Positions 27,152-36,048 of a DNA stretch of 64,000 bases are shown here, piece after piece; the stretch's first letter is position 1, and every line of letters starts with the position of its first letter. The notes below the pieces were generated by a model. It did not search any database. It was given only the letters and a program-made list of their open reading frames with translations, and was not told the DNA's origin. The stretch is taken from NCBI RefSeq assembly GCF_900241005.1, contig NZ_OEST01000003.1, forward strand, positions 1 to 64,000, given 5' to 3'. The position numbers and the translations under genes were made by a program. Origin of the DNA: Bacteroides cutis (GTDB lineage Bacteria > Bacteroidota > Bacteroidia > Bacteroidales > Bacteroidaceae).

Positions 27152-27436
27152 ATGAAGAAAATCGTATTGACTTGTGTCCTCGTTTTTTCAGCCTGCTGTG
27201 TGACCCTGTTTGCACAAAAGGACAAAAAAGAAAAGGAAACAGTGAAAATAGAATGTTGTTGCGAGGACTGTACCTGCCGCAAGTGTAAATGCGATACGGA
27301 CTGCTCGGAATGCAGAGGTTGTCGCAAGAATGAAGAATGCAGAAGTTGCGTAGATTGTGATCATGAAGGTCGTTGCTGCGATTATCATCGTCATCACAAG
27401 AAACACAGAAGAGGCGGATGTTGCGGAGGATGTTAA
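27152..27436 (+). CDS. Secreted Cys-rich small protein
   Basis: The 94-residue protein has a signal peptide (about residues 1-21, cleavage after LFA) and a mature part of some 73 residues with 18 cysteines in short spacings (CCC, CxC, CxxC, CxxxC) and a His/Arg/Lys-rich end (DYHRHHKKHRRGGCCGGC). The pattern suggests metal binding or a disulfide-rich fold in the periplasm or outside the cell. It has its own promoter and a strong terminator, and stands beside the heme/iron locus. No family is recognised. Confidence 0.8.
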   Translation: MKKIVLTCVLVFSACCVTLFAQKDKKEKETVKIECCCEDCTCRKCKCDTDCSECRGCRKNEECRSCVDCDHEGRCCDYHRHHKKHRRGGCCGGC

Positions 27437-27455
27437 ACAATCGCTGCCCCAAATT

Positions 27456-27504
27456 ATAAAAAGTGAGGTTGTTCACTTCAAACCGGCACAACCTCACTTT
27501 TTAT
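27456..27504. terminator. Strong bidirectional terminator
   Basis: A perfect 17-bp stem (27456-27472 with 27488-27504; ATAAAAAGTGAGGTTGT and its complement) has T and A runs at both bases of the stem. It follows the Cys-rich gene by 19 bases. Confidence 0.85.
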
Positions 27505-27722
27505 GCGCAAAGAGGCGATGTCTCCGTATGCGGTCATTCCAACCAATGGAATCTTGAACAAAGCCTCCCAAATTTTCAACTGGCAATCCGTTTCTTTCAA
27601 ATGCCGTTTTATCTCTCCGGTCCTGCATGAAAATAAACAGGGCGTTCTGCCGTATGCCATCGCATTTTGTGTAGAATCGGGTGTGCTCAATCTCCAAGAG
27701 ACTTTCTTAAAAACAAGTTTTA
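27505..27722. other. Spacer without a supported gene
   Basis: Short open frames exist on both strands (101 residues plus, 67-70 residues minus), but none has a good start context or recognisable sequence. The region lies downstream of the PepSY gene on the minus strand and after the terminator on the plus strand. It could be a gene remnant. Confidence 0.4.
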
Positions 27723-29201
27723 TTACTTGTTTCCTTTTCTCACCCTATATCCTGTCCACAGACACCATACGCATCCTCCTCCCACGAGGAAGACAAACAC
27801 GTAAGTAGCCACGCTGCCTATGAACACCCGTCCGCTGTGTACTTCCAAAGCGAAGTTCCAAAGCGACATGGGTTGTGTGGAGAGTTCGCCGGGCTGGACA
27901 AGTGCATCCGTTCCCTCGTAATATTCCACCACGCATTCCTTTCCCTTGAAATCCGCACTGTAACCCGAAACGGCAAACTTGCCGAAAGGAGGACCGGCTG
28001 TATCTTCGGCTTCTTCTCCCGTGAAGTAGTCCGTTACCCAGCCCTGCTGTCTGTCCCAAACGAACAGGCCGCTGAACGAACCGGCCAGCCAGTTCCCCTG
28101 CTTATCCTTTTGCCAGACATTCAGCCCCATGACACTGACCGGGGGAGCTTCCTCCACCTTCACGGGAACGGCATCCGGTGAAGCCAGCGAATAAAAACCT
28201 TCGGAAGTGGAGAGCAGCCAGTCACCGCACATATCGTCATAGCGCACCATGCGCAGCTTGTCGTGCCAAGGATTAGGGCTGTCTAAGGAAGTGCCGGGCA
28301 GAGCGGGTGTCTTAGTCAGAGCCAACGGTATCATGACGGGTGGACGGAGACACCAGCCCGTAACGGCCACCAAGAGGGTCAGTATGATAGTGGTGCGTCC
28401 CAGCTTGTCGTGCCACAGCAGGGAGAGGCGTGTCCATCGGGCTTCGCCTTCCGTGTGCCGCCCGTGGCGGTGGCGGCGGCGCATGTCCTTGGGCAGCAGC
28501 CAGTAGGCAAGCCCCGTGAGGCACAGGAGAACCAGCACAACAGCCACCGCATCCACAACCAGCTTGCCTGCCGTGCCGAACAACTCCCCGCTATGCAACA
28601 TCCACACCGTGCGGAAAAGCGTCACCTTCGGCTCGTAACCGTCGGGAACTTTCACCTGTATTTTCCGAAATCCGGCGTGAGAAGACGTGGAGAGATAGAG
28701 GTACGAACGTCCGGCAACTACCAGCGTGTCGCCCCGGACGGTGATGTCCGAAAGACGTTCTCCCTCGTCCAAAGGCAGGGGGATTTCTATCCAAGCCGTT
28801 CCGTCGTGGCGGTACAGGCCGAACTGGCCGGCGGCATACAGCGTACCGTCGGGTGTTTGCACTATGCCTTTCATGCTACGGTAGTCCGCCCCTTGGGAAA
28901 GTCCTTCGTTGAAGTCCGCAAAAGCCGAGGCGGCAGTGTCCGTGCGCCATACCCCGGCTGCACCATAGGCCAGTATATGAGCCACGGAATCCTTGTCCGT
29001 ATAGCGCAGCGTTCCCCTCAGCAGCCCGCCGTTCCATGCTTCGAAACGATAACCCGCAGGCAGCCACTTCCGGCTGACGTTGATGTCGGCCACCGCTTCA
29101 CGATGATTCAGCACAATACCGCTCCAACAGAACATGAGCATGAAGAAGCAGAACAGCAACCCGAACCATTTATGATGTTTCCTCCAAGTTATCCGTTTCA
29201 T
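27723..29201 (-). CDS. PepSY-associated membrane protein (iron-regulated type)
   Basis: The 492-residue protein starts with the PepSY-TM signature RKHHKWFGLLFCFFMLMFCWSGIVLNHRE, has a large periplasmic part, two or more further membrane helices (VVDAVAVVLVLLCLTGLAYWLLP; LTLLVAVTGWCL) and a last helix near the C-terminus. Family members next to TonB receptors are thought to help reduce or pass iron carriers across the inner membrane. It is the last gene of the heme operon. Confidence 0.85.
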   Translation of the reverse strand: MKRITWRKHHKWFGLLFCFFMLMFCWSGIVLNHREAVADINVSRKWLPAGYRFEAWNGGLLRGTLRYTDKDSVAHILAYGAAGVWRTDTAASAFADFNEGLSQGADYRSMKGIVQTPDGTLYAAGQFGLYRHDGTAWIEIPLPLDEGERLSDITVRGDTLVVAGRSYLYLSTSSHAGFRKIQVKVPDGYEPKVTLFRTVWMLHSGELFGTAGKLVVDAVAVVLVLLCLTGLAYWLLPKDMRRRHRHGRHTEGEARWTRLSLLWHDKLGRTTIILTLLVAVTGWCLRPPVMIPLALTKTPALPGTSLDSPNPWHDKLRMVRYDDMCGDWLLSTSEGFYSLASPDAVPVKVEEAPPVSVMGLNVWQKDKQGNWLAGSFSGLFVWDRQQGWVTDYFTGEEAEDTAGPPFGKFAVSGYSADFKGKECVVEYYEGTDALVQPGELSTQPMSLWNFALEVHSGRVFIGSVATYVFVFLVGGGCVWCLWTGYRVRKGNK

Positions 29202-29211
29202 GATTTATCTT

Positions 29212-30105
29212 TTATTGTCGTTTTACATCCGCAGTTTTCTTTCGTCTGTCACAAGCGAGATAAAGCCCGGTTACTGCAAACGAAACCAGAATCAACGCGA
29301 TTTCCTGCACATGTCCTTGTGGATTTGCCCATAGCCCGTTCAGCAGGTGAATCCGGTCGAAGACCTCTACCGCGATCCAGAAGATAATTACGGTGGCGAA
29401 ACCGAAACGCAGGCTCATGCCCCACGAAGCATAACGCAACAGCTTGGCGAACATGAACAGCGAACCGATGAAGCCCAGCATCCCGACAAGCAATGTCACC
29501 GGATGATGGTCACCAAAAAAACGCTCATCGTAGCAGAACATCAGCACCAAGTAGCACGTCCACAGCATGGTAATGACTTCCATAAAAGCGACAATGCTGG
29601 TATGGCGTGTCATGGGGCGTGCGGCGATTTCCTTCTTGTGCTTGCCGAAGAACAAGCGCTGCCACCAGTTCAGGAAATTGCAGCCGTTGGCAGTGCAGAA
29701 CAGGTACAGCATCATCGTCATGGCCCAGAACCCGAATGTGGACGGAAGTATCAGGTATTCCGGCCGGCTGACAATCTCGCCCGTTACCGGGTCGAGCTGC
29801 GCCTGCGTGCCGAAACGGTTGGCATAGTACATAAACAGGAAGTCGATGGCGCCCATCCAGTAAAACATACCGCCGAACAAACCCAACAGCGTTTGTTTGA
29901 CGTCGCCTTTTATGAATACACCGATAATGACCATCAGCAAACCGAACAGCCCCATTCCCATACCGGCATAGAACTGTTCCACCCCCGCCGTACCGTCTTT
30001 CAGCGCACGTGCCAGGATGTGTGTCAGCGGCATGGCAACCAATGTCACAGCGATGGAGACAAACGCTTTAAGCCAGTGCCTTTTTCTCTCTTTTGTTGCT
30101 GCCAT
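29212..30105 (-). CDS. Polytopic membrane protein, paralog 1
   Basis: The 297-residue protein has about seven membrane helices. Shared with its neighbour are NRFGTQAQLDPVTGEIVSRPEYLILP, NGCNFLNWWQRLFF, ARPMTRHTSIVAFMEV and FFGDHHPVTLLVG. No family is recognised. The close pair inside an iron/heme operon suggests two halves of one inner-membrane complex, perhaps a permease. It starts 12 bases after its paralog. Confidence 0.8.
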   Translation of the reverse strand: MAATKERKRHWLKAFVSIAVTLVAMPLTHILARALKDGTAGVEQFYAGMGMGLFGLLMVIIGVFIKGDVKQTLLGLFGGMFYWMGAIDFLFMYYANRFGTQAQLDPVTGEIVSRPEYLILPSTFGFWAMTMMLYLFCTANGCNFLNWWQRLFFGKHKKEIAARPMTRHTSIVAFMEVITMLWTCYLVLMFCYDERFFGDHHPVTLLVGMLGFIGSLFMFAKLLRYASWGMSLRFGFATVIIFWIAVEVFDRIHLLNGLWANPQGHVQEIALILVSFAVTGLYLACDRRKKTADVKRQ

Positions 30106-30117
30106 ATCCGGTTTTCT

Positions 30118-31047
30118 TTATTGGGAAACGGCATTCTTTTTCTTCGCACCCATATACCACAGGTAAACAGCCAGTACAAGGAACGCTGCCAGTATGATAA
30201 TCATTTCCGTCTTATGCCCCATAGGGTCTACCCATATCTCGCTCAACAAATCCATACGGCCAAGGATCTCAATCGGTGTCCAGAACACGATAACGGTAGC
30301 GATTGCCATACGGATGTTGGCCCCCCACGCAGAAAGGCGCAACTGTTTGGCGAAGATAAAGAACGAGCCGATAAAGCATCCGACCCCCACCAACAGTGTC
30401 ACCGGATGATTCTCGCCCAGGAATACATCATCGTAGCAGAACATCAGCAACAGGTAGGAAGTCCACAGCAACATCATCAGTTCCATGAATGTGACGATAC
30501 TCGTGTGGCGCGTCATGGGGCGGGCGGCGATGTCGTTCTTCTTACCACGGAAGAGCAACCGTTGCCACCAGTTGATGAAGTTGCATCCGTTCTTTGTACT
30601 GAACAGGTACATTACCATAATCATCATCCAAAAACCGAACGAGGCGGGCAGTATGAGATATTCGGGACGGGTTACGATTTCACCCGTCACAGGGTCGAGT
30701 TCCGGCTGCGTGCCGAAACGGTTGGCAAAATACATGAAGAGAAATTCCACCCAGCCTGTCCAGAAGAGCAGACCGCCGAAGAATCCCCAGAGTGTTTGGC
30801 GCGTATCTCCTTTGGCGAATACGCCGACAATCACCATCGCCATACCTACCGCGCCCATGACAAAGGCCGAATAGTGCAGAACGGTCTCGCTCATCAGATG
30901 CTCCATGATAATCATCAGCCCGTGCCCCAAAGGCATGGTAAACAATACCATGAGGAAAGAAGCGATGGCTTTCCACCAATAGCGCCGTTTGGCGGCAGGA
31001 GGTGTTACATTTGTTGTTTCAGTGGTCGTTACGTTAGTCTTTTCCAT
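30118..31047 (-). CDS. Polytopic membrane protein, paralog 2
   Basis: The 309-residue protein is clearly homologous over its full length to the gene that follows it. It has the same blocks (NRFGTQPELDPVTGEIVTRPEYLILP, NGCNFINWWQRLLF, ARPMTRHTSIVTFMEL, FLGENHPVTLLVG) and a Thr-rich cytosolic N-terminus. It overlaps the end of the preceding small gene by 14 bases. The conserved H and R in the MTRHTS block and the aromatic-rich WWQR block are candidate functional sites. Confidence 0.8.
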   Translation of the reverse strand: MEKTNVTTTETTNVTPPAAKRRYWWKAIASFLMVLFTMPLGHGLMIIMEHLMSETVLHYSAFVMGAVGMAMVIVGVFAKGDTRQTLWGFFGGLLFWTGWVEFLFMYFANRFGTQPELDPVTGEIVTRPEYLILPASFGFWMMIMVMYLFSTKNGCNFINWWQRLLFRGKKNDIAARPMTRHTSIVTFMELMMLLWTSYLLLMFCYDDVFLGENHPVTLLVGVGCFIGSFFIFAKQLRLSAWGANIRMAIATVIVFWTPIEILGRMDLLSEIWVDPMGHKTEMIIILAAFLVLAVYLWYMGAKKKNAVSQ

Positions 31048-31300
31048 ATTCCATTAATTTACGTTTGATACGTTTCTTGTAGAATACTATAATAATTGCC
31101 GCAGCAACCAGCATGGCGGCGTGCAGCGTAATTGTAAACTCCCAAGTGGGAGCATTGGGGCTGTCCCCGTACTTGTCTGCCATGACGAAGTGGGCGACCG
31201 TTATCGCCGTCAGGAAGACGATAACTGTCGGCCATTTCACCCACCGCCGGTTGCAGAAGCGCATAAAGCGCACGAATTGTCCCATCATACTTTCCGTCAT
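31034..31300 (-). CDS. Small two-helix membrane protein
   Basis: The 88-residue protein (start MTESMMGQFV) has two membrane helices (WPTVIVFLTAITVAHFVMA; LHAAMLVAAAIIIVFY) and a basic tail. The start at 31300 gives an ATGA overlap with the HmuY-like gene; a start 15 bases earlier is also open. It likely belongs to the same membrane complex as the two paralogs. Confidence 0.7.
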   Translation of the reverse strand: MTESMMGQFVRFMRFCNRRWVKWPTVIVFLTAITVAHFVMADKYGDSPNAPTWEFTITLHAAMLVAAAIIIVFYKKRIKRKLMEYGKD

Positions 31301-32028
31301 TTCAATTCGTCGCAATAGTAACTGATTCTCCCGCCTTCATCACCGATTTCCACGTTGGCATCGTACCAACTGATAATCTGTATCTTGAAGTACCTCTCTC
31401 CGTCGGCGGTACGCACCACATACGTGTGGAACGAAGGGGTGTATGTGGGGGGAGGCCCGGAGAAGCTCATGGCCTGCGACAGCAGCGGGTTGGCATTGGT
31501 CTCGGTCGTGGCAGGACCGTTGTTGGGGTCGAACCACGGGTTGGCATCGAAGTCCAGATTGTTTTCCACAAGGTAATGGTTCCAGTCGTTCTGCGACATG
31601 GTGACGCGCACGTCGTCCGTGTCAACGACCCATTCCAAGTCGGAAGGCAGTTGTGAAACGCTCGTCCAGTCATCGTAACCGCCATAGCCCAAGTCGGCGG
31701 CACCGCCCTGACCGATGCCGCTCGTACCCGAATTGGTACGCATGGTATAGCCGCAGAAAGCCAGATCCCAGTCCGTGCGGTTGATTTGTTCGCCTTCCTT
31801 GATGTCCTTGTTCACGGTGTAAGTGTTGAATGACTCTCCCGTGCGGAGGTTGAAGTATATCCAGTCGTTCGTCACCCCTGTGGAATAGCCCGACTTGCGG
31901 GGCAGCGTCTTGCCCGTAAAGGGCTGTATGTCGTCATAGTCCACGCAGGAGAACATCGTGAGACAGCCCAGCAGGAGGCTTACCGTTTTGAATAATCCCA
32001 TACGTTTCATTGTCGTATATTTAATCAT
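31297..32028 (-). CDS. HmuY-like heme-binding lipoprotein
   Basis: The 243-residue protein has a lipobox (LTMFSCVDYDD) and the HmuY-family core: NDWIYFNLRTGESFN, TDWDLAFCGYTMRTNSGTSGIGQGGAADLG and a C-terminal FKIQIISWYDAN. HmuY proteins are surface lipoproteins that take heme from host proteins and give it to the TonB receptor. It starts inside the receptor stop (ATGA). A start at 32010 (MKRMGLFK) is a fair alternative. Heme binding itself is inferred from the family. Confidence 0.85.
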   Translation of the reverse strand: MIKYTTMKRMGLFKTVSLLLGCLTMFSCVDYDDIQPFTGKTLPRKSGYSTGVTNDWIYFNLRTGESFNTYTVNKDIKEGEQINRTDWDLAFCGYTMRTNSGTSGIGQGGAADLGYGGYDDWTSVSQLPSDLEWVVDTDDVRVTMSQNDWNHYLVENNLDFDANPWFDPNNGPATTETNANPLLSQAMSFSGPPPTYTPSFHTYVVRTADGERYFKIQIISWYDANVEIGDEGGRISYYCDELK

Positions 32029-34382
32029 TTCTTTTTCCTTAAAGAGTTAATCACATCGTCCAGCATAAATTCCAACTGCACCCATCCGCGTGTTCCCGGC
32101 GTGGCGGGCACGTTGAACATCGTGATGCCCGAACCGAGGGTTTTCGGCACGTAGTTGAAGATGTTGTCCACACCGAGCGTCAGTTTTACCTTATTGTAGA
32201 AGGTCTGCGACACCGACAGGTTGCACAGCACGTATTGCGGCAGGTCGCAACGGAAGTAGGCGTCATAGCTCTTGTTGTCCTCTTCCACGAACACGCGGTC
32301 CTGCACGTCGAACTTCTTGCGTCCCATGTACGAGGCGCTGAACACGGCGTTCAACCGGTAGTTCTTCTTCGTGAACTTGTAGTCCAGACTGGCCGTGGCG
32401 GCATGGGGAGAGGTGGTGTTCACCTGTATGCCCTCGTTCTTGCTCACGTTCACGAAGCTGTACGTCCCGTTCAGCGTCAGGCAGTCCAGCACGTGCCAGC
32501 GCAGCAAGGCTTCCAGCCCCAGAAGGCGTTGCTTGCTCAAATTGGTGTACTCGAAGTTGTACTGCATGTCGTAGATGCGCCATACGCCCTCGATTTTATC
32601 ACGGAAATAGTTGCCGTAGGCCGTACCGGACAGGAACAGGCGGTCGTTGCTGTACTCGGCTCCCAGCGAGAAATAATTGTTCTTTTCCGGTTGCATGTTC
32701 TCGTTTCCGCGGATCATGAACATGCCCAAATGGTCCCAGTTGAAGAAGAGTTCCTTGATACTCGGAGAACGGTATCCCATCGAATAGTTGGCGCGGATGC
32801 TCCACCGTTCGTTGGGCGAATACTTGGCGGCAATCTTGGGCATCCCCATGAAACCGAACGCCTTCGAGAAGTTGGTACGCAGTCCGGCAGATACCATCCA
32901 CTTGGGGTTGATGGTCCACTCGTCCTGCAAGAAATACTCCGTTTCTTTCAAGGCGCGGGTTTTCAGATCGTGGTTGGCATTGCCGGAGAAACGGTCGGAG
33001 GTCAGTTCGTCCGACGTATGTTCCACACCGAAGATCAGGCTGTGCCCGTCGAAGTAGTTGCTCGTGATGGTCAGGCGCGGCTGCCAGATGCTACTCTCGT
33101 AGTCCTTGTTGCGCGTGTCGATGCGCTCGTGCCGCTTGAAGCGGTCGTAAAAGTCGGCATGAAGGCTACCCGTAACGCTGAACCAGTCCTTCACGTGGTA
33201 GGTCAGCTTGGCTCCCGCCGTCCAGTCACGCGCCTGGCTGAAAGTCATGTCCTGTATCAGGTCATACGTGTTCATGAAGAAGGTGCTCCCGTAAACCAAG
33301 ACCGAGAGGTCATCGGTCGGGTCGTAATACAGTTTTTGGGAAACCGTGATATGCTCCTTGCCCTCGATGCCCATCGGCGGACGTGAGGACGAGTTGACCA
33401 CGGTGATGTCGTGCGGAAGGAAGGGATTGGCCTCCTGCGTGTAGACCTTCTTGTCATTCTCCGCCTGATACATGTAGAACGCATCCGAGGAACTGTACCA
33501 TGCGTCGGTCTGCGAGGTTACTTTCCCCGCCTTGAATCCGGCAGATACCCAGCCTTGCAGGTTGGGGCGGTCGGCATTCTTCTCGAACATATACAAAAAA
33601 TCCTTCGGTTGCGGATTCTTGTAATTGCGCTCGTTCATCTGTCCGTAGCGCACACCTGCGTCGATGGAAAGCGGTTTGGTCGTTTTCTTCGTGATAAGGT
33701 TGATTACCGCACCGGCGGCACGCGAGCCGTACAGCGTACTGCTGGCTCCTTTTACAATCTCGATACGGTCGATGGCGTGCAGGTTGAAACGCTCGTAGTC
33801 GAGATTCCCGGCCATGTCGCCCGTCATGCGCTCGCCGTCCATCAGGAACAGCACGTGGCGGGCGTCGAGCCCCTGCATGGAGATTTCGTTTCCGAAGCCC
33901 ACCTTCTGGATATTCAGACCGGGAGTTTCCTGCTGCAATGCCTGTTGCAGGTTGCTGTATCCGGCTTCGACCAACTGCTTGCCGCCCAAGACTTGCGTCG
34001 TAACGGGCGACATCTTGATGGGTCGCGCTGTACGCGAACCGGTGACGACTACCTCGTTCAGTCCCAAATGATCCTCTTCCAGATAGACGGTCTTCTCGGT
34101 TTCGGTCGCTTCTATCTTTCCTGTTGCCGGAACAAAACCGACATAGGATATTTTGTAATAATACGTTTTCTTGGAGGGGATTTTCAGTTCCGCCAGCCCG
34201 TCCACATTCGTGACGCTCCCCTGCAGGTTTTGCAACGCTTCGTTATCGGCATAGACCACAGTGGCCGCGATGACCGGCTGTTCCGTCCCTTTCTCCAGAA
34301 CTTTGAGCTTTACTTTACGTTGTGCCTGGGCATTCATACATGCCAGTAAGACACAAAATAAGATGGCTGTTATTCTTTTCAT
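32025..34382 (-). CDS. TonB-dependent receptor (HmuR-like)
   Basis: From MKRITAILFCVLLACMNAQA (signal peptide) it has a carboxypeptidase-regulatory-like domain (LKVLEKGTEQPVIAATVVYADN), a plug with the TonB box region LNEVVVTGSRTARP and IEIVKGASSTLYGSRAAGAVINLITKK, and a 22-strand barrel to its end. The open frame extends to 34475, but 34382 fits the signal peptide. Adjacent HmuY suggests a heme or iron-complex substrate. Confidence 0.9.
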   Translation of the reverse strand: MKRITAILFCVLLACMNAQAQRKVKLKVLEKGTEQPVIAATVVYADNEALQNLQGSVTNVDGLAELKIPSKKTYYYKISYVGFVPATGKIEATETEKTVYLEEDHLGLNEVVVTGSRTARPIKMSPVTTQVLGGKQLVEAGYSNLQQALQQETPGLNIQKVGFGNEISMQGLDARHVLFLMDGERMTGDMAGNLDYERFNLHAIDRIEIVKGASSTLYGSRAAGAVINLITKKTTKPLSIDAGVRYGQMNERNYKNPQPKDFLYMFEKNADRPNLQGWVSAGFKAGKVTSQTDAWYSSSDAFYMYQAENDKKVYTQEANPFLPHDITVVNSSSRPPMGIEGKEHITVSQKLYYDPTDDLSVLVYGSTFFMNTYDLIQDMTFSQARDWTAGAKLTYHVKDWFSVTGSLHADFYDRFKRHERIDTRNKDYESSIWQPRLTITSNYFDGHSLIFGVEHTSDELTSDRFSGNANHDLKTRALKETEYFLQDEWTINPKWMVSAGLRTNFSKAFGFMGMPKIAAKYSPNERWSIRANYSMGYRSPSIKELFFNWDHLGMFMIRGNENMQPEKNNYFSLGAEYSNDRLFLSGTAYGNYFRDKIEGVWRIYDMQYNFEYTNLSKQRLLGLEALLRWHVLDCLTLNGTYSFVNVSKNEGIQVNTTSPHAATASLDYKFTKKNYRLNAVFSASYMGRKKFDVQDRVFVEEDNKSYDAYFRCDLPQYVLCNLSVSQTFYNKVKLTLGVDNIFNYVPKTLGSGITMFNVPATPGTRGWVQLEFMLDDVINSLRKKK

Positions 34383-34471
34383 CTGTCTATCATCAAAACA
34401 TGTTATTCTACACAAAAAAGAGGGAAAGCCGTGTGTCTTACGGTCTTTCCTTCTTTCCTGCAATCGAAAGG

Positions 34472-35104
34472 TCAAGCCTTGCCCTGTTCTTTCTTGGCTT
34501 CTTCCAAGTCTTTTTCGTACTGGGCAAATTCTTCTTCAAAGCGGTCGATACGGCTCTTGTCGATTTCTTGCAGGAAGGTTTCGGTGCGCACGTTCATCAT
34601 GTTGTAGTCCACGATGAACTCCACTTGCTTGGTGTCCACGTTCAGGAAACCATCTACACGGGCGCCGCTCCCTTCCTGGTTGTCCGCAGCGTCATCGCCG
34701 CTCGTGGTGACATTTCCGTCCGTTCCCACGAACTTCACCCAACCGCTGCCGGGGTATTCATCCTTTTCCCAACTGTTGAGTTGCATAAACTTCGTTGCAC
34801 AGCGGAAGGTGATGGCGAAGGGCATGGCGCCCACGGTGAAGTCGCTCAGGTCGAGCACCATCGTGCCGTCTTCCCGCCAAGAAAAGTTGAATTTGGTGGG
34901 GCAACCGCTTTCCAACAGCGTCTTGTCCACACCGCTCATTGTAGCACGGGTTGAGAGCACGAGGTCTCCTACAAGGATTTCCTTCGCCTTATCAATATAT
35001 TCCTGTGCAGGTGGCTCATTGGTAAGTGAATCGTCACTTTCACACGAACTTAATCCGATTACTGTTGCCATAAGAAGGCTGAATAAAAAGTATAACTTTT
35101 TCAT
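34472..35104 (-). CDS. Lipoprotein of the heme/iron operon
   Basis: The 210-residue protein has a lipobox (VIGLSSCESDD, start MKKLYFLFSLL) and a beta-rich body (TKFNFSWREDGTMVLDLSDFTVGAMPFAITFRC) ending in a charged helix (RFEEEFAQYEKDLEEAKKEQ). I do not recognise the family with confidence; the beta pattern recalls calycin-like lipoproteins of Bacteroides. It is the first gene of the operon ending at 27723. The upstream start at 35155 is rejected as it lacks a signal peptide. Confidence 0.75.
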   Translation of the reverse strand: MKKLYFLFSLLMATVIGLSSCESDDSLTNEPPAQEYIDKAKEILVGDLVLSTRATMSGVDKTLLESGCPTKFNFSWREDGTMVLDLSDFTVGAMPFAITFRCATKFMQLNSWEKDEYPGSGWVKFVGTDGNVTTSGDDAADNQEGSGARVDGFLNVDTKQVEFIVDYNMMNVRTETFLQEIDKSRIDRFEEEFAQYEKDLEEAKKEQGKA

Positions 35105-35429
35105 TTTGCTTATATAATTTACTTGTTTTGTAATCCATAATTGTTTCCTGTTCATTACCCTTGCCTGCGTGTATTCCGCAAAGGGTATGTAAAGTCATGG
35201 TTTTTACATGATTAAAGGCAGGCTTTTTCCGATGGCAAAGTCTGTCTTTGATGTGTACCGCATGTAGGCTTCAGAAGCGGTTCAGGCGGTTTGGATAATT
35301 TTGTTTCCTCGCCGTCGGTTGCATACCGGAAGTGTTTTTAGCGGCATAGCAGCCTTGCTGACAGGATAATGGTGTCTTCCCCATTGGGTGAGGTGAATAT
35401 ATTGTGATAATTTTTTCTTAGTAACACAC
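35105..35429. other. Upstream region of the heme operon
   Basis: No gene is supported here. It must hold the promoter of the operon starting at 35104, but no clean TAnnTTTG is seen. The nearest is TACCCTTTG on the minus strand near 35184-35192, with one extra base in the spacer. Confidence 0.4.
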
Positions 35430-35482
35430 AAAAAAAGAGCTAAGAGAAAGCCGTTTGACAGCTTTCTCCTTACTCTTTCTGA
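35430..35482 (-). terminator. Terminator of the LRR/calycin unit
   Basis: The arms AAAGAGCTAAGAGAAAGC and GCTTTCTCCTTACTCTTT form a long stem with few mismatches. The minus strand then has seven T residues. It lies 35 bases past the stop at 35517. Confidence 0.75.
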
Positions 35483-35516
35483 ATTTAATTTCGTTGCTTG
35501 ACAAAATAATGACGAA

Positions 35517-36008
35517 TTATTTTGTTCCAACAAAGTGTACGGATGCAGGGAAATCTGCACCTAAGAACTTACCGGATACTGCCAGAGTAAACTCGATAGT
35601 GTTGCCTGTAACTTTGGCATCAGTCAAAGAATCTAACTTCAATGTTACTAAATCCATGCCTAAAATGGTCAAAGTTCCTGCTTTATCACCTTTGAAAGCT
35701 GTAATTTCACCGGTTTCTTCATCTACTTCTACTTCCAACTCGATAGTGATATTCCCCGGCATACTTCCGATCTGCGGAAAATCGCAACTCAAAATACCAT
35801 TTTCAAGAGTATAAGATGCAGCACGTGGCTCATAATCTTCTCCTCTCATTTTGATTTGATCCATTGTACCGTTATAAGTACCTTCGTAATCGCTGATTGC
35901 CAATACGGTACTTACACCATCTACATCCATCACTGTGGCAGCGTCAGCAGACTGTGCCATTCCGAAACTTGCTGCAACAAGGGCAGCTCCTAAGAAAAAT
36001 TTTCGCAT
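35517..36008 (-). CDS. Calycin-like secreted protein
   Basis: The 163-residue protein has a signal peptide (MRKFFLGAALVAASFGMAQSADA) and a single beta-barrel domain (ISDYEGTYNGTMDQIKM ... TIELEVEVDEETGEI ... VSGKFLGADFPASVHFVG). This is the calycin-like fold common in Bacteroidales lipoproteins and small exported proteins, likely a small-ligand binder. It follows the LRR lipoprotein by 40 bases and shares its promoter and terminator. Confidence 0.75.
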   Translation of the reverse strand: MRKFFLGAALVAASFGMAQSADAATVMDVDGVSTVLAISDYEGTYNGTMDQIKMRGEDYEPRAASYTLENGILSCDFPQIGSMPGNITIELEVEVDEETGEITAFKGDKAGTLTILGMDLVTLKLDSLTDAKVTGNTIEFTLAVSGKFLGADFPASVHFVGTK

Positions 36009-36048
36009 CGTTTTTATAATTAAAGTTTAATAAAAAAATAATTACACT

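Noticed and set aside
27494..27697. Possible 67-residue minus-strand protein between terminator and PepSY gene
   Set aside because: No promoter or ribosome site is visible, and the competing frames on both strands look equally random.
29347..31068. A 573-residue open frame on the plus strand opposite the two membrane paralogs
   Set aside because: It is very rich in His, Gln and Cys and is internally repeated only because the paralogs on the other strand are repeated. No signal, start context or family is seen.
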